In this document: piece after piece, positions 44,470 to 56,625 of the stretch
How the letters are laid out: every line of letters starts with the position of its first letter
How positions within the stretch are numbered: position 1 is the first letter of the stretch
From: Epiperipatus broadwayi
Taxonomy: Eukaryota > Onychophora > Udeonychophora > Euonychophora > Peripatidae
Reading direction: 5' to 3'
Assembly: GCA_028023455.1 (NCBI GenBank)
Contig: JAQFVV010012441.1
Coordinates: forward strand, 2,663,911 to 2,727,910
DNA length: 64,000 nt
Position numbers and translations under genes: made by a program
Notes under the pieces: generated by a model
The model's input: only the letters and a program-made list of their open reading frames with translations
Databases searched by the model: none
What the model was told of the DNA's origin: nothing

Positions 44470-45180
44470 TTGATAAATTTCACATCTGTGATGCCAATAA
44501 TTGGCCTCTTTATGTTCAACATGTAAAAAAATATCTTTTTTCATTAATAAAGTTGAAAATGAGAAAATTCAAGTGTTTACATGAAAAGGAGTAATAGAGA
44601 TTGCTAATAGGCTCTTGAATCTGATACTCCTGAGGATTATCTTTTCGATTATATAAACAATTGCTTGGGAATCGTTTTAGTCCATGTCCCTCTAGGCACA
44701 TCACCTGACTTCATTTTAGAAATTGCTGTCAGGGCATAAATGAAAAAATTAAAGATTAAGATATAGCTCTTCATGATCTTTCAAAAGTGGGGTAGATGGC
44801 TCATCCTTGAGAAATTTCTGTGGGGGATCAGTAGCGACAGTTGAAGTCTTTAGCTGTTAGCTGATGATAGTGAAATTAAATATAGCGAAGCTATAAAACG
44901 TATTGCCTATGAATTGGTTCTTGATCAATCAAGAGAATTTGCGGAGGTAAAAATCCACGATAAAATATAAATGAATGTTTGTAAGACATTTAAACCAGAG
45001 AAAAAGTGATTTAGAAATTTAAAAAAAGAATGATACCAGTAATAAAACTATCTGTTTTTGTTGCGGAAAAGCTGGCCTTGAAGCCAGTGACTGTTTTCAC
45101 AAAAATGAACATTGCAAAATCTATTATTAAAAAAGGCATTTAAAAATAAGGTGTAAAAAAAAGTAGATAGACCTGGTAAA
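44470..45180 (+). pseudogene. Gypsy-like gag remnant with zinc knuckle
   Basis: Translation in broken frames gives NNWPLYVQHVKKYLF at about 44500 and, near 44890-44980, a helical segment ending with FAEVKIHD. At 45056-45160 there is a zinc-knuckle-like CFCCGKAGLEASDCFHKN followed by CKIYY and CKKK. The C-x2-C spacing is kept, but the usual H in the first knuckle appears lost (GLE in place of GHK). Gag coats the RNA genome in retrotransposon particles. Many stops make this non-functional. Confidence 0.7.
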
Positions 45181-45399
45181 AACAGCAACAGCCATAAAGG
45201 GTTATTTAGTAGAAATGAAAATCAGTCAGCAAGTATAATAAATATATTAATAATTGATTTTGATAAAATTATGATTCTGTTAAAGAAATGTGGCAAGCCT
45301 ATTGGAAATCGATAATGGAAGGATGGAGTTCTACAATTATTAATTATACAAAGCCACTGGTAATCTAGAAAACTTACTTAAAAGCTTAGACATTAACAG

Positions 45400-45530
45400 T
45401 AATGCAATTAAAATCAAAGGATTAACTGTAAAACTTTTTATTTACCTCTGTATATAGTTTATGCTCCAATAAACCCACTAATTGGTCATGATTGTTCAAA
45501 AAATTGGGTATTAAATTTACATTGAAAAGA
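45400..45530 (+). pseudogene. Gypsy-like aspartic protease fragment
   Basis: LYIVYAPINPLIGHD at 45443-45490 fits the C-terminal protease motif (LLGRDW-like) before the connection to RT, with C in place of the expected W. The catalytic DSG/DTG part is not recognisable. The reading frame is broken. Confidence 0.5.
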
Positions 45531-45639
45531 TTGATATTGAGAAGGAAATGAGGGGAAATTTTCTTAAATTGTTTAATGGGAACCCTGCAAAATAAAAAAC
45601 AATTCTGAGTCACTAGAGTTATTCCCAGAGGCAGTACCG

Positions 45640-46435
45640 TAATTTGCAAAGTGTGAAAGATTACATTTTCTCAGAAAGAAAATGTGGAGAAGGAAATTAA
45701 CACATTAGTTAAGAATGGCATATTAGAATCTACATAGGAATCTGATTGGCTATGCCATTAGTAATAATTACTAAACCAAATGGTGAAGTTCATTTGTGCA
45801 GTGATTACTGCATTTCAGTAAGTAAAGCTATGAATAAACAAGAGTACTTTGTCTCTAATTCTAGGGAAATAATTGTGTCTTTGCAAAAATCTCAGTTCAT
45901 TTTCCATTATAGCGGTAATTAGAATGTCATCAAAAAACAGTATAATGCCCTCAAATCCATTAAGGAGTGACTCAATTTTCAACTGGAAAATATTAGGTGC
46001 AGAAGTTAATCCAAATGGAAGTCACTTGCATTTAAATAACCCTATATTAATGGTTAATATTAATATTTATGAAGCTTTGTTTGTTACTGATATCTGGATG
46101 AATGCTGAGTTAAGACCTCATTTAGGAAAAAATTAGATCAAAGCTTCATAAATATTAATATTAACCATTAATATAGGGTTATTTAAATGCAAGTGACTTC
46201 CATTTGGATTAACTTCTGCACCTAATATTTTCCAGTTGAAAATTGAGTCACTCCTTAATGGATTTGAGGGCATTATACTGTTTTTTGATGACATTCTAAT
46301 TACCGCTATAATGGAAAATGAACTGAGAAGTCATTTATATAATTTGTGCAAAAAAACTTGTTCATTATACAATTCATTTTTTCCAATATATATCAAAATA
46401 TGTATATTTATGTGGAATTGGTTCCTGCATTCAGC
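45640..46435 (+). pseudogene. Gypsy-like reverse transcriptase fragment, rearranged
   Basis: Upstream part (45680-45880): VEKEINTLVKNGILEST, and in shifted frames KPNGEVHL and SKAMNKQEYF, the first RT blocks. Then an inverted copy of downstream sequence interrupts it (45890-46079). The correctly oriented part resumes at about 46139: LPFGLTSAPNIFQ, then ESLLNGFEGIILFFDDILI at 46236 onwards, where FFDD is the catalytic box. It ends in a decayed tail at 46430. RNase H, integrase and the 3' LTR are absent. Not functional because of the inversion and stops. Confidence 0.85.
45890..46328. repeat. Perfect 190-bp inverted repeat with 59-bp spacer
   Basis: Left arm 45890-46079 and right arm 46139-46328 are reverse complements with no mismatch that I could find. 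The right arm is the native Gypsy RT orientation, so the left arm is the inverted duplicate. Its perfection against a decayed background means it is recent, or kept identical by gene conversion. Confidence 0.93.
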
Positions 46436-46933
46436 GTAGAGATAACATCAAATACAATCATTTAAACATAAGATATTTTTTTACAAAATCAAAAATATCT
46501 ATATAAAATACATAAAATTAGTTGCTGTAAATATTTAAGTTTTAAATACTACATTATACATAGTATATTTTAAAGAAAGATAAAAAAAAAATTTTTTTAA
46601 TTATAAAATAAAAGTCATGAATAAAATTACCTTTATAAAAATAATAAAAAGTCACAGATTTTGCCTTTCCATATTCAGAATCTATTTTGTTTTTTCAGTT
46701 CACAGTTAAAATTATTATCTGTATGTAGCAGATGAATATAAATAAAACAGTACTTTCTCTTCTAGAGGTACAGATAAACAATGTTACTTAAGCTTTCCAA
46801 AATGGGATAAGTACATCCAATTCCGCAGTCAAAGTCACAAGATTCTGAAAATTCTTACAAATGCATGTGCTCTTTTCTTTTATAAATCTTAATTTAATAA
46901 TTAAATTCATGTATAGTATTTTATATTTTTAAT
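46436..46933. other. Gene-free AT-rich stretch
   Basis: No exon or repeat recognised. Confidence 0.5.
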
Positions 46934-47486
46934 TTTATGTAATTAGAGGGGATTTGAACCCAGACTTTCAAACTTTCTTTAGTCATCCTTTCCATCTTAT
47001 ATAACCAATAAGCATGTCCACATACATGCAAAAAAGATAAATGATCTCCAATATATGTATTTCATGCTGAACCATCACTCATCAGTTGGTCTGGATCATC
47101 ATCTGTCACACACATATATAATCAATGCTCGGTTTATAATTAAGATATCAAATCTTTAAACTTTAATTTTCAAACTTCAGTTTTCTCCAACTCTTCAGCC
47201 ATCCATATTGTTGAAAATCTGATGATGGCATGCTCAATGTTCTTCTTTGTCAATTTTTGTTGTGTCATAACCACGTTGGCCATAAATCAATTTCATCCCT
47301 CATTTAAATACCCAGGAGAGGAATGGGCAGAATACAAGCTGAATATGTAATAATTAAATATATGTATAGTATTTTATATTTTGAGTTAGATGTAATTAGA
47401 GGGGATTTGAAACCAGGCTTTCACACTCTCTTTAGTTATGAATGATTAAAGGGAGTTTGAAAGTTTGGGTTCAAATCCCTTCTAAT
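46934..47486. mobile_element. Dispersed repeat family B, copy 3, rearranged
   Basis: Contains GAGGGGATTTGAACCCAGAC, AGATAAATGATCTCCAATAT, CATCAGTTGGTCTGGATCAT and CTCTTCAGCCATCCATATTG. The segment GTATAGTATTTTATATT... GAGGGGATTTGAAACCAGGC occurs a second time in direct orientation at about 47360, and GTTTGGGTTCAAATCCC at about 47463 is its inverse. The GGTTCAAATCCC word is a good polymerase III B box. A poly(A)-poly(G) run follows at 47504-47523. Confidence 0.7.
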
Positions 47487-49250
47487 TAAATCTTAATTTA
47501 GTAAAAAAAAAAAAGGGGGGGGGATTCATTGTATGATTTGATCAATCTAGAAATGCTCCCTTTAAATGACCCTATTGAATTTTTAATAACATTTAAGCGT
47601 TTTCTATTGTCTCATTGTGAAAATAAGGTATAACATGTTACATATAACAGATATTGTATTTTAAAAAGTTAAATTATAAACTACAAATTGTGATATTGCA
47701 AGATTTATAGCACTGAATGGTGGGGTAATCCGTTCATAAGCTGTGCCAAGTCCTAAACATCATTAATTACAATTCAGAATAAATTTTCAATAGTATTTAT
47801 TTCAAACAAATTTTACTTGATTTGTTGGTTGTTTTTTTTTGTTAAAATGTGAATGATAAAGTAAACGTTATTAATTATAATGCTTTTTATTGTCAATAAT
47901 TGGATATATAAATTACATTTCGAGTGGGAAGGAATTATGGACAACTGCATTTATATATTATGTATACAATGTTTCCTAGTGTAAAGATAATTGATTCTCT
48001 CTCCAAACAGCCTGCATCATCTCTGAATCAATATATATTACATACGGACATAGTTTAACTATTTATTCACAACAAAATTTTAAGACACTAATATATCTGT
48101 ATCACAAGTTATGACATAAAATGTGATAGTATGTTTAATATCTTCATAGATTATTTTTATTGCTCTTACTGACCATTCAGAATCTTGCGAACCAGTTAGA
48201 AACATTCTTGTAACTCATGGCTTCACTACCATACACTTGATCCTTATAAATGTTTAATAACATTTGTTTGCCCAATTTAAAACATAATTTGATGTTAATG
48301 CATTGTTTCATTATGGATTAAGTTATGAAATATAATCACATTTTATATCATAACTCATCATCCATACACACTAGTGCCTTGAAATTTCTGTGACACATAG
48401 CCAAAGTATGTTGCCCTGAATACACATGTTGATTCACAGATAGTGCTATAGGAGACAGAACCAAATATTATGTCTGTGAAACGTAATGTGTACATCTTAT
48501 TCTCGCAGTCTGTTAATAGAAAGCATGTAATTGCTCTCATTCTTAATTATATTAATATATAAAATGGCTAAATTAACAAGAATTTTGCACATGCAGACAT
48601 ATTGATACCATGTGTAATTATAATGGGTTTTTGTGATTTTTTTTTAATAATGAGATGAGCATTAGAAAAATGTTCAAAACCTTTAATAATACATTTAAAA
48701 TACATTTTTAATAACAATGGATTTCTATCATTTATAACAATGTTAATGATAATAGTTATCATCTAACAAATGATCATCACTATCTTGAACTGCCAAAAGT
48801 ATAAAATAATAGTGTTTACAAAATCAACTTAAGAAATAGTTATTAACGCTTGTAGGTTGGTATACTTGGGTATAGTTTTCAGAAAAGATTTAAGGAATGT
48901 AAAACTGTTGCAACAAGTATATTTAAGAATCGCCAATGTTGTCAGTATAATTATCCTTATTATTTCACTACTGTAAATCTAATCAGAGAAGATAAGAAAG
49001 AATCTAATAATCTTAATACATTATAGCACTCCTTCGTAAAAATCCACAATGATAAGTCTCTTCCAGTTTACCTGAAACTGGGCTACCATGATATATTTAG
49101 TCAAAAGCATGCTTCTAAATCTGTATATTTTTAATTATATTTTACCATGCTTAATATTTATATTATTACTTGTTAAACCATTTGTAGGAGTCCAACGTTA
49201 ACTAATATTTATTATTAATGGCAAAACTTATTAGATTGTCCATAATAATA
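47487..49250. other. Gene-free AT-rich stretch
   Basis: No exon or repeat recognised. Confidence 0.5.
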
Positions 49251-49351
49251 AAAAGCGTGAAGGTATAGTGGTAGTACACCAGTCTGCCATGCCTTGGGTG
49301 ATTCTTAACTAAGCCAACTAATCATCCACTGTTGTTCAGTGAATGAATATT
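49251..49351 (+). mobile_element. tRNA-Gly-like SINE fragment
   Basis: AGCGTGAAGGTATAGTGGTA, then GTACACCAGTCTGCCATGCC and TGGGTGATTCTTAAC reads like a decayed tRNA-Gly (A box TATAGTGGTAGTAC, CTGCCATG anticodon arm, weakened B box). The following body (AAGCCAACTAATCATCCACT ... TGAATGAATAT, 49313-49351) is shared with 10505-10540. I did not find target-site duplications. Confidence 0.55.
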
Positions 49352-50017
49352 TAGGCTAGAAAACCCCCGCTAAAAATCTCACTATGTAGCTATTGGCAAA
49401 CGTGAGATGTATTATCTTCATTGGTTTCTCTATGACAGATTGTTAAAGAGGATTTTGCCCTATTGTATTGTTGCCGGTTTGTAGATTATTTTTCTTTGCA
49501 TACTTCACTCAGTTTTTTTTTTGCACTGAAGATTTATAAGTCTAAAAAAAAGTATAATTGACTTTATTTTTTATTTATATATATATGTGAATTATTGCAC
49601 TTTTGATTTAAATTTATTTTTTATTTTTATTTTTTTGTCAATTTTAACTAAGTTTCTCAGTAGTGCAACTTTTAATTTAACTGCAACTTTGCAGCCTTTA
49701 AGTACAATTCGCCAGACTGATTTAAATTACATTTCAGCAGACTTCGTTTAAATTTCTTTTAATATATTTTAAAGTATGTCCAATTTTTCTTTTTTTAAAA
49801 AAAGTAATCTTAAATTCTTTTCAAAGATTACTTTTTTTGAAAAGTTACAGGATTGATTTTAAAGCAAAAAAATCGTAGTCCCGATTTTATTTAAAAATTG
49901 AAAGAAATCGGTGGGGATCTAACTTAAAAAGTTTTTAAAAATGTAGTGAATTTTTTTTTTTTAAAAGTATTTAAATTAAACATTTCAGATTAAATATATT
50001 CGTGCATACATTTGAAA

Positions 50018-50214
50018 GGTCTTGTGGGTATCTAGTAGTTAATGGTATTCTATGTCTAACTTAACTTATCACACATTATTAAATATGTAGAACGGTCTGG
50101 CTTACTTAGATACTGTCTAAAATGGGTCTTGTGGGTATTCTATATCTAACTTAACTAATCACACATCATTAAATATGTAGAACAATCTGGCTTACTTAGA
50201 TACTGTCTAAACTG
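50018..50214. repeat. Tandem duplication, two units of about 91-106 bp
   Basis: Units at 50018-50123 and 50124-50214 share GGTCTTGTGGGTAT, CTAACTTAACT-ATCACACAT and GGCTTACTTAGATACTGTCT. The first has an extra 15 bases near CTAGTAGTTAATG. Confidence 0.9.
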
Positions 50215-51810
50215 GAAAAAAAAACAGGGAATATAACGCAATTTTTATTAGTGGAAAGGGTGACCTATTCTACAATTATGAATATTGAGTTTATTAAATA
50301 GATGAATTGTCTATACAATATTTGATTAATATATTTTTTACTTATGTGTGTTACTATTCTTCAGTAATTTCAAATTCATCGCATTGGTTTATAAAGTAAT
50401 ATATCATAAATTCTCTGGATATTTATTTTATTTTTTGATAAATATATATATATTGTAACTTTCCCAAAGGAACATGGGTCACACTGTGAGGTACCATAAT
50501 GCCTATAAATTTTACACACTACAGGATATGAGTACTCTTATATAGACAAAATATTATATAAATGCAAATATTTTATATTTAAAATCTTATTCCAGGTTCT
50601 CCTCTAATCTTGGTTTCTTTTTAAAATTCAAACTTATATACTAAGTCTATACTCTATCTTTATTTCAGGTTACCTTCATGTACCTGATATAAAAAAAATG
50701 ATTTTGTGATAAATATTTTTTTTAAATGCAATAACTATTTAAATTATACATAAAAAATTCTGTCTTCTTCTTATGACTCTATCATAGGATATCTTGTGTT
50801 TTAGGCAAACAAATATACAAATATGCAAAAATTAAGTATCTCAATACTTTAGATAATACATGGCTAACATAGCATATAACACTTAAATATTTTAAAATTT
50901 CTTCTTATATAAATATTTAACTTCTAATACCTATCAATAAATGTAATTCCTATATCTTCAAGTATGAACTTGTACCAATTACTAAAAGAAAAATAATTCA
51001 GCAGACAGAAAGAGTAAATTTTATACTACATTACAAAATATACTTGAAATAAAGGCAAATCAACATAATATGTATCTTATTACAATGTAGATGTGAAATA
51101 AATGATAGACAAAATGAATAAATAAATTTTATGTGACTTTTGAAATATACTCTTTTATAAAATAATGAATAATAAAAGTTTATTACATTAGATTTTCTGA
51201 ATAATAAATATAATAACAGCAATGGAAACAGAAACATATTTAATAAATAGCAAAAATATTTATTTACAAGATTACAAAAATATTTAATACAATAAATATT
51301 TACAATAAGCATTAATTTTTATCCAACCAGATTGTTCTAACAGAAATATTTATACAATTTGAAATAAAATATTCTCATCCGAAACATTTCTACAAAATTA
51401 TAATAATAGCATTTATATATTACTCAAGAAATTTTCATATTTTATTTGATATTATCTCTTACTATTCCATACATAGGATAGAATAACATCCTTATATGCC
51501 TATAAACAAGTCACTAGTATGATATTAAATATATAACAGCACCAACAATGTTCAAAAATCAGTGTGGAAATATACTTTTCATGGAATTCTAAAGATAGCT
51601 TAATATTATGCAAAAATAAGCAAAACATTACAATTCTATTGATACTTATGAGGGACGAGGAAATAAATAAGTGTAATACTTACAATTATACTAATATACT
51701 TAATATTAAACTGTAGTAGAGCTAATAAACTAATCTCAAAAATGGATATGCCTTAAAATATTTTCACATATTAAAAATAGTGTTATAGACAAAGTGGATT
51801 GTGGAAAATA
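50215..51810. other. Gene-free AT-rich stretch
   Basis: No exon recognised. A 93-codon minus-strand frame at 51031-51312 is Phe/Leu/Tyr/Ile-rich, as expected of chance AT-rich frames. Confidence 0.5.
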
Positions 51811-51954
51811 TATGAATGGGCACCTGGTAACTTGACAGTTCTGAAGCAAGAAAGCCACACTCTCTCATGGAGGGCTTATGAAGGGGCACCCGGTAACTTG
51901 ATCTGGTAGTGCTGAAACAATTAAGCCACACCTTCTTTCATGGAGAGGCTTAAC
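51811..51954. repeat. Tandem duplication, two GC-richer units of about 66-78 bp
   Basis: Units start TATGAATGGGCACCTGGTAA (51811) and TATGAAGGGGCACCCGGTAA (51877). Both have CTGAARCAA, AAGCCACAC and CATGGAG-GGCTTA. Divergence is about 10-15% plus a small insertion in unit 2. The unit is less AT-rich than its surroundings; its origin is unknown. Confidence 0.85.
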
Positions 51955-54734
51955 ACATGCAAAAAGCAATAAAATATCCACATAAAATGCCTAAATTGAT
52001 ACTTGTCTCCAAGCAGTGTACCAATCAATAACTACATAAGGCATGAATGTGATAATAAATAAATAATCAACTCACACACATTTATAAGCAAAATAACACA
52101 TCTATTTAGATTATCACTATATGTAAAACAACACACGATGATTGCATAACAATATGTAAGATTAAATTTTATTAACTGTCTAACCTTACATACTGATTTC
52201 CATATATTTCATTCATAATCATATATCAAATATAAAGCTGTTTTTATCCCTAGTATATTAATGCATTATATTATATTGGCTTAATAATTCAGAGAATGCT
52301 GAATAATTTATGCCCTCAAAGTAAAACCTTTTGCCAAGATATTTTTTTAGTCCATTTATGCATATAAATCATTATAAATATACATATGCATAAGTTATAA
52401 AACTATAATAATCATATTTGTAAAAACAAATACATATAAGCTACATTTGTTTACCCATTTTTAAATTAAGAATTAAAAGTTCTTTCATTTTGAAAATGAA
52501 ATTAGCTTTTTTAATTAAGGAGTCCTTTTGTTGTTTTCTTATGTGCAATCTACCATCACACAGTCTATTACTAATGTAGATAAAATACAAATGCACACAA
52601 ACAGTTCAGAACAAGAATTTCATTGACAGCAATCATCTGCAATCGAAGTATAGAAATGAGCCAAAAGCAGGTATAGTAAGGCTGACAATAAATCAACAAC
52701 AAGCAGTTCGTTATAAAGTTACACATTATTTTGTTAACATGAAAGCAATTACTTTTTTTTAAACAAGGCAATAAAAATATACTTTTAATAAATAGATAGA
52801 TGAATTAATTCTACATGAACAAATTATAATAATAAAGTATTATCTTATTCATATTAGCAGAAAAACAGATAAACACTGTCTTTTCTAAAATATTGAGAAA
52901 GTCGATCTGGATAACTTTTACCTTCATTAGAATTATGTAAAGCAATTTAAAATTATCATATTTTATCTCGTTTTTAAAACTAACAATAATTTTAAGATAA
53001 TTCATTATTCCTTTCCTTTTTTTTTCTAATAAAGATATAATTATTTTCAAACTTATTTCTAATAAGTTAAAAATAAATGTCTCATTAATTAAATCATGTC
53101 CATTAATGATTCATTCTAAGGTCAGAACTTTATCAAAATATAACAGTTAACATCTTTAGTAATCAGAATTAGTATAAGTAACAATTTTAAAAGTTATAGT
53201 AATATATTAATTAAATGATTTACTAGTCAAAAGCTTAAATTAACAGCCTATATATAGAACAAAAATAAACATACACATCCTGATGTCTTATCAATTTCCA
53301 ATAACTTTTTCTATTCAAGACTTTATAATTACCTTTAAAGAATAATATATATATGCATCTTTCAATGATTTATCATTTCATGAACAAGTGAACACAGAGT
53401 AGAGCAGTTTTTCAAGAATGGCTTTAAACTACTTATTTGACATTTAAACTGACAAAAATAATGAACCAGTAAAAATTAACACAAAACTTTTTTAAATCTT
53501 TAAGTAAAATAGTAAAGATATTGTGTTAATGTCTTTTATTTTCCAGTCTTTCCTTTTTATAAGCATGTGTGCCTGTTATTTTTACAGCCAAGTGTATCAT
53601 ATGGTATGATTCAAGAAAGCCAGTTTGACTATTAGGCATAGATTTTTAACATTAGTGTATTTTTATCCTCTTTTAATTGCAAAGTTGTTTGTTTATAGAA
53701 TTAATCTTGAACTTTTTTAAACACGTGATGTCTAGATAGTAAAATAATTAACTTTTATTAGCTGTATTTAATTATCAATAAACCATTATTTAATTTTTAT
53801 AAAATTAATTACTTTAAATCAAACATATTTTATTCAAAATAAATACTTTTACTTTTTAAGAGATCCTTAAGATTATTATATTTAAAATACCATTTTAATA
53901 AAATATGTGACTTAATAATTCCTTTCAAATTTCTCAATTTTTTAACACACATGCACAAATATTTGTACACACATGTATACTAGAAAATAATCAATATTTT
54001 AAAAAAATGAAACTCCACTTTTACCTACTTAAAAACTTATTTAGGTTAAAACTTATTCCAGCTAGTTATCTTTAAGCTTAATGTCTTAAATTCTAACTTT
54101 ATACAGATATTATATTGTCTAATATTTTATGAAATACTATTTTAAATATATCTTATTTTGAAAACTAGAAAAATACAAACTTTAACATAAATAAATCATA
54201 TTTTACAAACAGCAACAAAAAATTTTATTTACTCCAATTAATTTAAAACACGGCACACTTTAACTCCTAATTCAGGTTTAAAGTATAAAAATTTGTATTT
54301 TTAAGCAAATATTAGATAAGTTAATTAACATCACTTTAGTAAATTATTATCCAAGCATGTTTAGCAAACTATTTTGTGAATAAATTAGAACACTTAGTTA
54401 AGTCTTTATATAGCTTAACATCAAAGAACTCTATTTATTACAGAGTTATGTTTATTAACTTTAAATGTTTTTTTTAGAGTATTACAAATTATATTTAACC
54501 CTTGTGGGCTAAATTTAATGTTACAATATGTGTCTATGCAAAATTATATGATCATTTGTTTAGGATAACAAGGGATGTTTGAACACTTCAATGATATCTC
54601 AAATATGTTTTCTGTTTCGGTGACTAAACTTTTATATATTTTTTTGCTTTTCTCTACTGGAAATCAATTTTGAAAACTTAAACTCTTCAATCCAGCACTT
54701 TTACTATTAACTTAAAAGGTTGGCACTAAGGTGG
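51955..54734. other. Gene-free AT-rich stretch
   Basis: No exon, RNA gene or repeat family recognised over 2.8 kb. Confidence 0.5.
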
Positions 54735-55045
54735 GCTTTGAGCATTCCATTATCAGATTTTCAATGAAATGGATGGCTGAAGAGTTGTAGAATGAAGTGG
54801 TTTGAAGCCTGTTCGTTAAAGTATAAAGATTGGCTATCTTAATATAAGCTGAGCTTTGATTGTATCTGTGTGATGATAATCTGGATCAACTAATGAGTGC
54901 TGGTTTAGCTCAAAATATGTATATTGGTGATTATTTGTCTTTTTGACATGTGTGTGATCAAATATATCAGTGGTATGAGATAGCATGGATGATTGAGGGT
55001 CATATGAAAGTCTGAGTCCAAACCTCCTATATATTACATATAAAA
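54735..55045. mobile_element. Dispersed repeat family B, copy 4 (half element)
   Basis: Reads GAGCATTCCATTATCAGATT, TCAATGAAATGGATGGCTGA, AAGCCTGTTCGTTAAAGTAT, GGTGATTATTTGTCTTTTTG and CATATGAAAGTCTGAGTCC. It corresponds to one arm plus centre of the palindromic copy at 43.2 kb. The 82-codon minus-strand frame over it matches peptides in other copies only because the DNA is the same repeat. Confidence 0.75.
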
Positions 55046-56164
55046 GTGCAGATATGAAAAAGCCTGTACTGTAGAAAAACATTCATATTTCAAAATATTA
55101 TTTATATATTTTTTTATGATTTGTTTTGTTATACTTATTTCATTTCCATAAAAAAATTTTGAATGTTCAGTTTCTCAGGAGAACGAGAGATGTTTGGACA
55201 GCATAATGACAGACCACATATAACTTTTCCATCTAAGTGTTTAATCTGAGTTTTTTTCACTTTCTTTAACTGAAAATGAATCTAGAAAATCATAGCTATT
55301 AAGGGTGTTAGTCTTGTTATTAAGCTAAATCATTCATTGTTTCTTTTATTGATAATGTTTCACCATGTTGTATTCAAATACACAAAAAAGAGTAATTTAT
55401 TGCTTTGAAGACTGTATGCTGTTTGAGTAGCAGGAGGCAGATTAAGTTGAGCTTTATTCCAGGGAGCTTAAGATTTCAATTTTATCACTCTTCCACTAAG
55501 TCAAATTCCATAAAACTTTATTTTTTCATTGAATTTTTTTTAGAAAATGAGAGTGAATTCCTGTTTTTTTTCTGTTTGAAGTTACACAAACAATTGAAGT
55601 TTTCTTTCATGCTTTTAGTCTTTCTAGTATTCTTTGTCCTTTGACTCAAACGAGGTTAATTGAATAGCTGTTGATTAGTTTTGATTTTCACCACTGTTGC
55701 TTCTGCCTACTATCCCAGTTTTATTCTTGAATCTTCACAGATATCTTAATCATCTTAAAACTTTTAAATTATCATTGTACTTCATTTTAATTGGAAACTT
55801 TCTTTTTGATTTTTTTTTTCATTATTACTCAAAAGGCATTAATTGTTCAAGACACAGAAAAATAGATGCATAGTTGGAAAATGAAAGACTAGAACTGACA
55901 GGGTCTTTGTTTTTTTTATCAGAAGAATAATTAGTCAGATTGGAAAATGCCATAAGGATGTAACCATTTGAATATTGCAATTAAAGAAATCATTGGTTAA
56001 AAGGAAAATATTTACATCAAAGGTAATTTAGGTAAAAAAAATTTCAAAGATTTTTATATAAAGGAAAATTGGAAAAAGTAAAACTCCAATTTTTGGAAGT
56101 TTAGTGTACATACTGGTTGCAGAAAGTCTTTTGAATAGGTGAAATGAAAAATGAGAATAAATTA
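55046..56164. other. Gene-free AT-rich stretch
   Basis: No exon or repeat recognised. Confidence 0.5.
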
Positions 56165-56240
56165 AGGGCTGAAATGCCATATGCAGTGGTAAGGTGGTGG
56201 ACTTTTAAAAACTAAAGGTTCCTGGATCAAAGTTGAACTC
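56165..56240 (+). repeat. Decayed tRNA-like (SINE head) fragment
   Basis: GGGCTGAAATGCCATATGCA, then GTGGTAAGGTGGTGGACTTT and GGTTCCTGGATCAAAGTTG: an A-box-like TGCAGTGGTAAGG, an anticodon-region GGTGGACTTTTAAAAACTAA and a GGATCAAAGTTG B-box-like word at tRNA-like spacing. Confidence 0.45.
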
Positions 56241-56554
56241 ATCACTTCTTTTTCTCTAACAGTACATGACTTAATCAAGAAGAATATATAATGATAAGTG
56301 AAAAAAGTTTTTATGATCGAAAAAAGTGAATGAAAAAGAGTGATTATAGACCCTCATAATAATGGGGGGAAATTTGGGTTGACCAGAAGGTTTTGATCAT
56401 GGTGGAGGGGGATATTGAGGATAAGAAACATTCTGTTTTAAATAATGTTCTTTTGTTTTTAAGAAAAAAATATTCGAAATAGAAATAATATTTATAAATA
56501 TATAGTTGGTTCATGTTAACAGTTGCTATTAATAACGGACTTACTTGCTTGTGA

Positions 56555-56625
56555 GCCAAAATATGCTGAGTAGTTTAACATAAATGCAGGTCTTCAGATT
56601 TAGGTTTGATTCTCATGTGAATAAC
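56555..56625 (+). repeat. Decayed tRNA-like fragment
   Basis: GCTGAGTAGTTTAACATAAA, then GCAGGTCTTCAGATTTAGG and GTTTGATTCTC. The A-box-like TGAGTAGTTTAACA and B-box-like GGTTTGATTCTC are about 30 bases apart, as in a tRNA. Possibly a SINE head. Confidence 0.4.

Noticed and set aside
45873-46136. 87-codon plus-strand frame reading through the left arm of the palindrome
   Set aside because: It reads the antisense of the Gypsy RT, created by the inverted duplication; it is not a gene.
51031-51312. 93-codon minus-strand hydrophobic frame
   Set aside because: Phe, Ile, Leu and Tyr dominate simply because of A+T content. No start context, neighbour or family resemblance.
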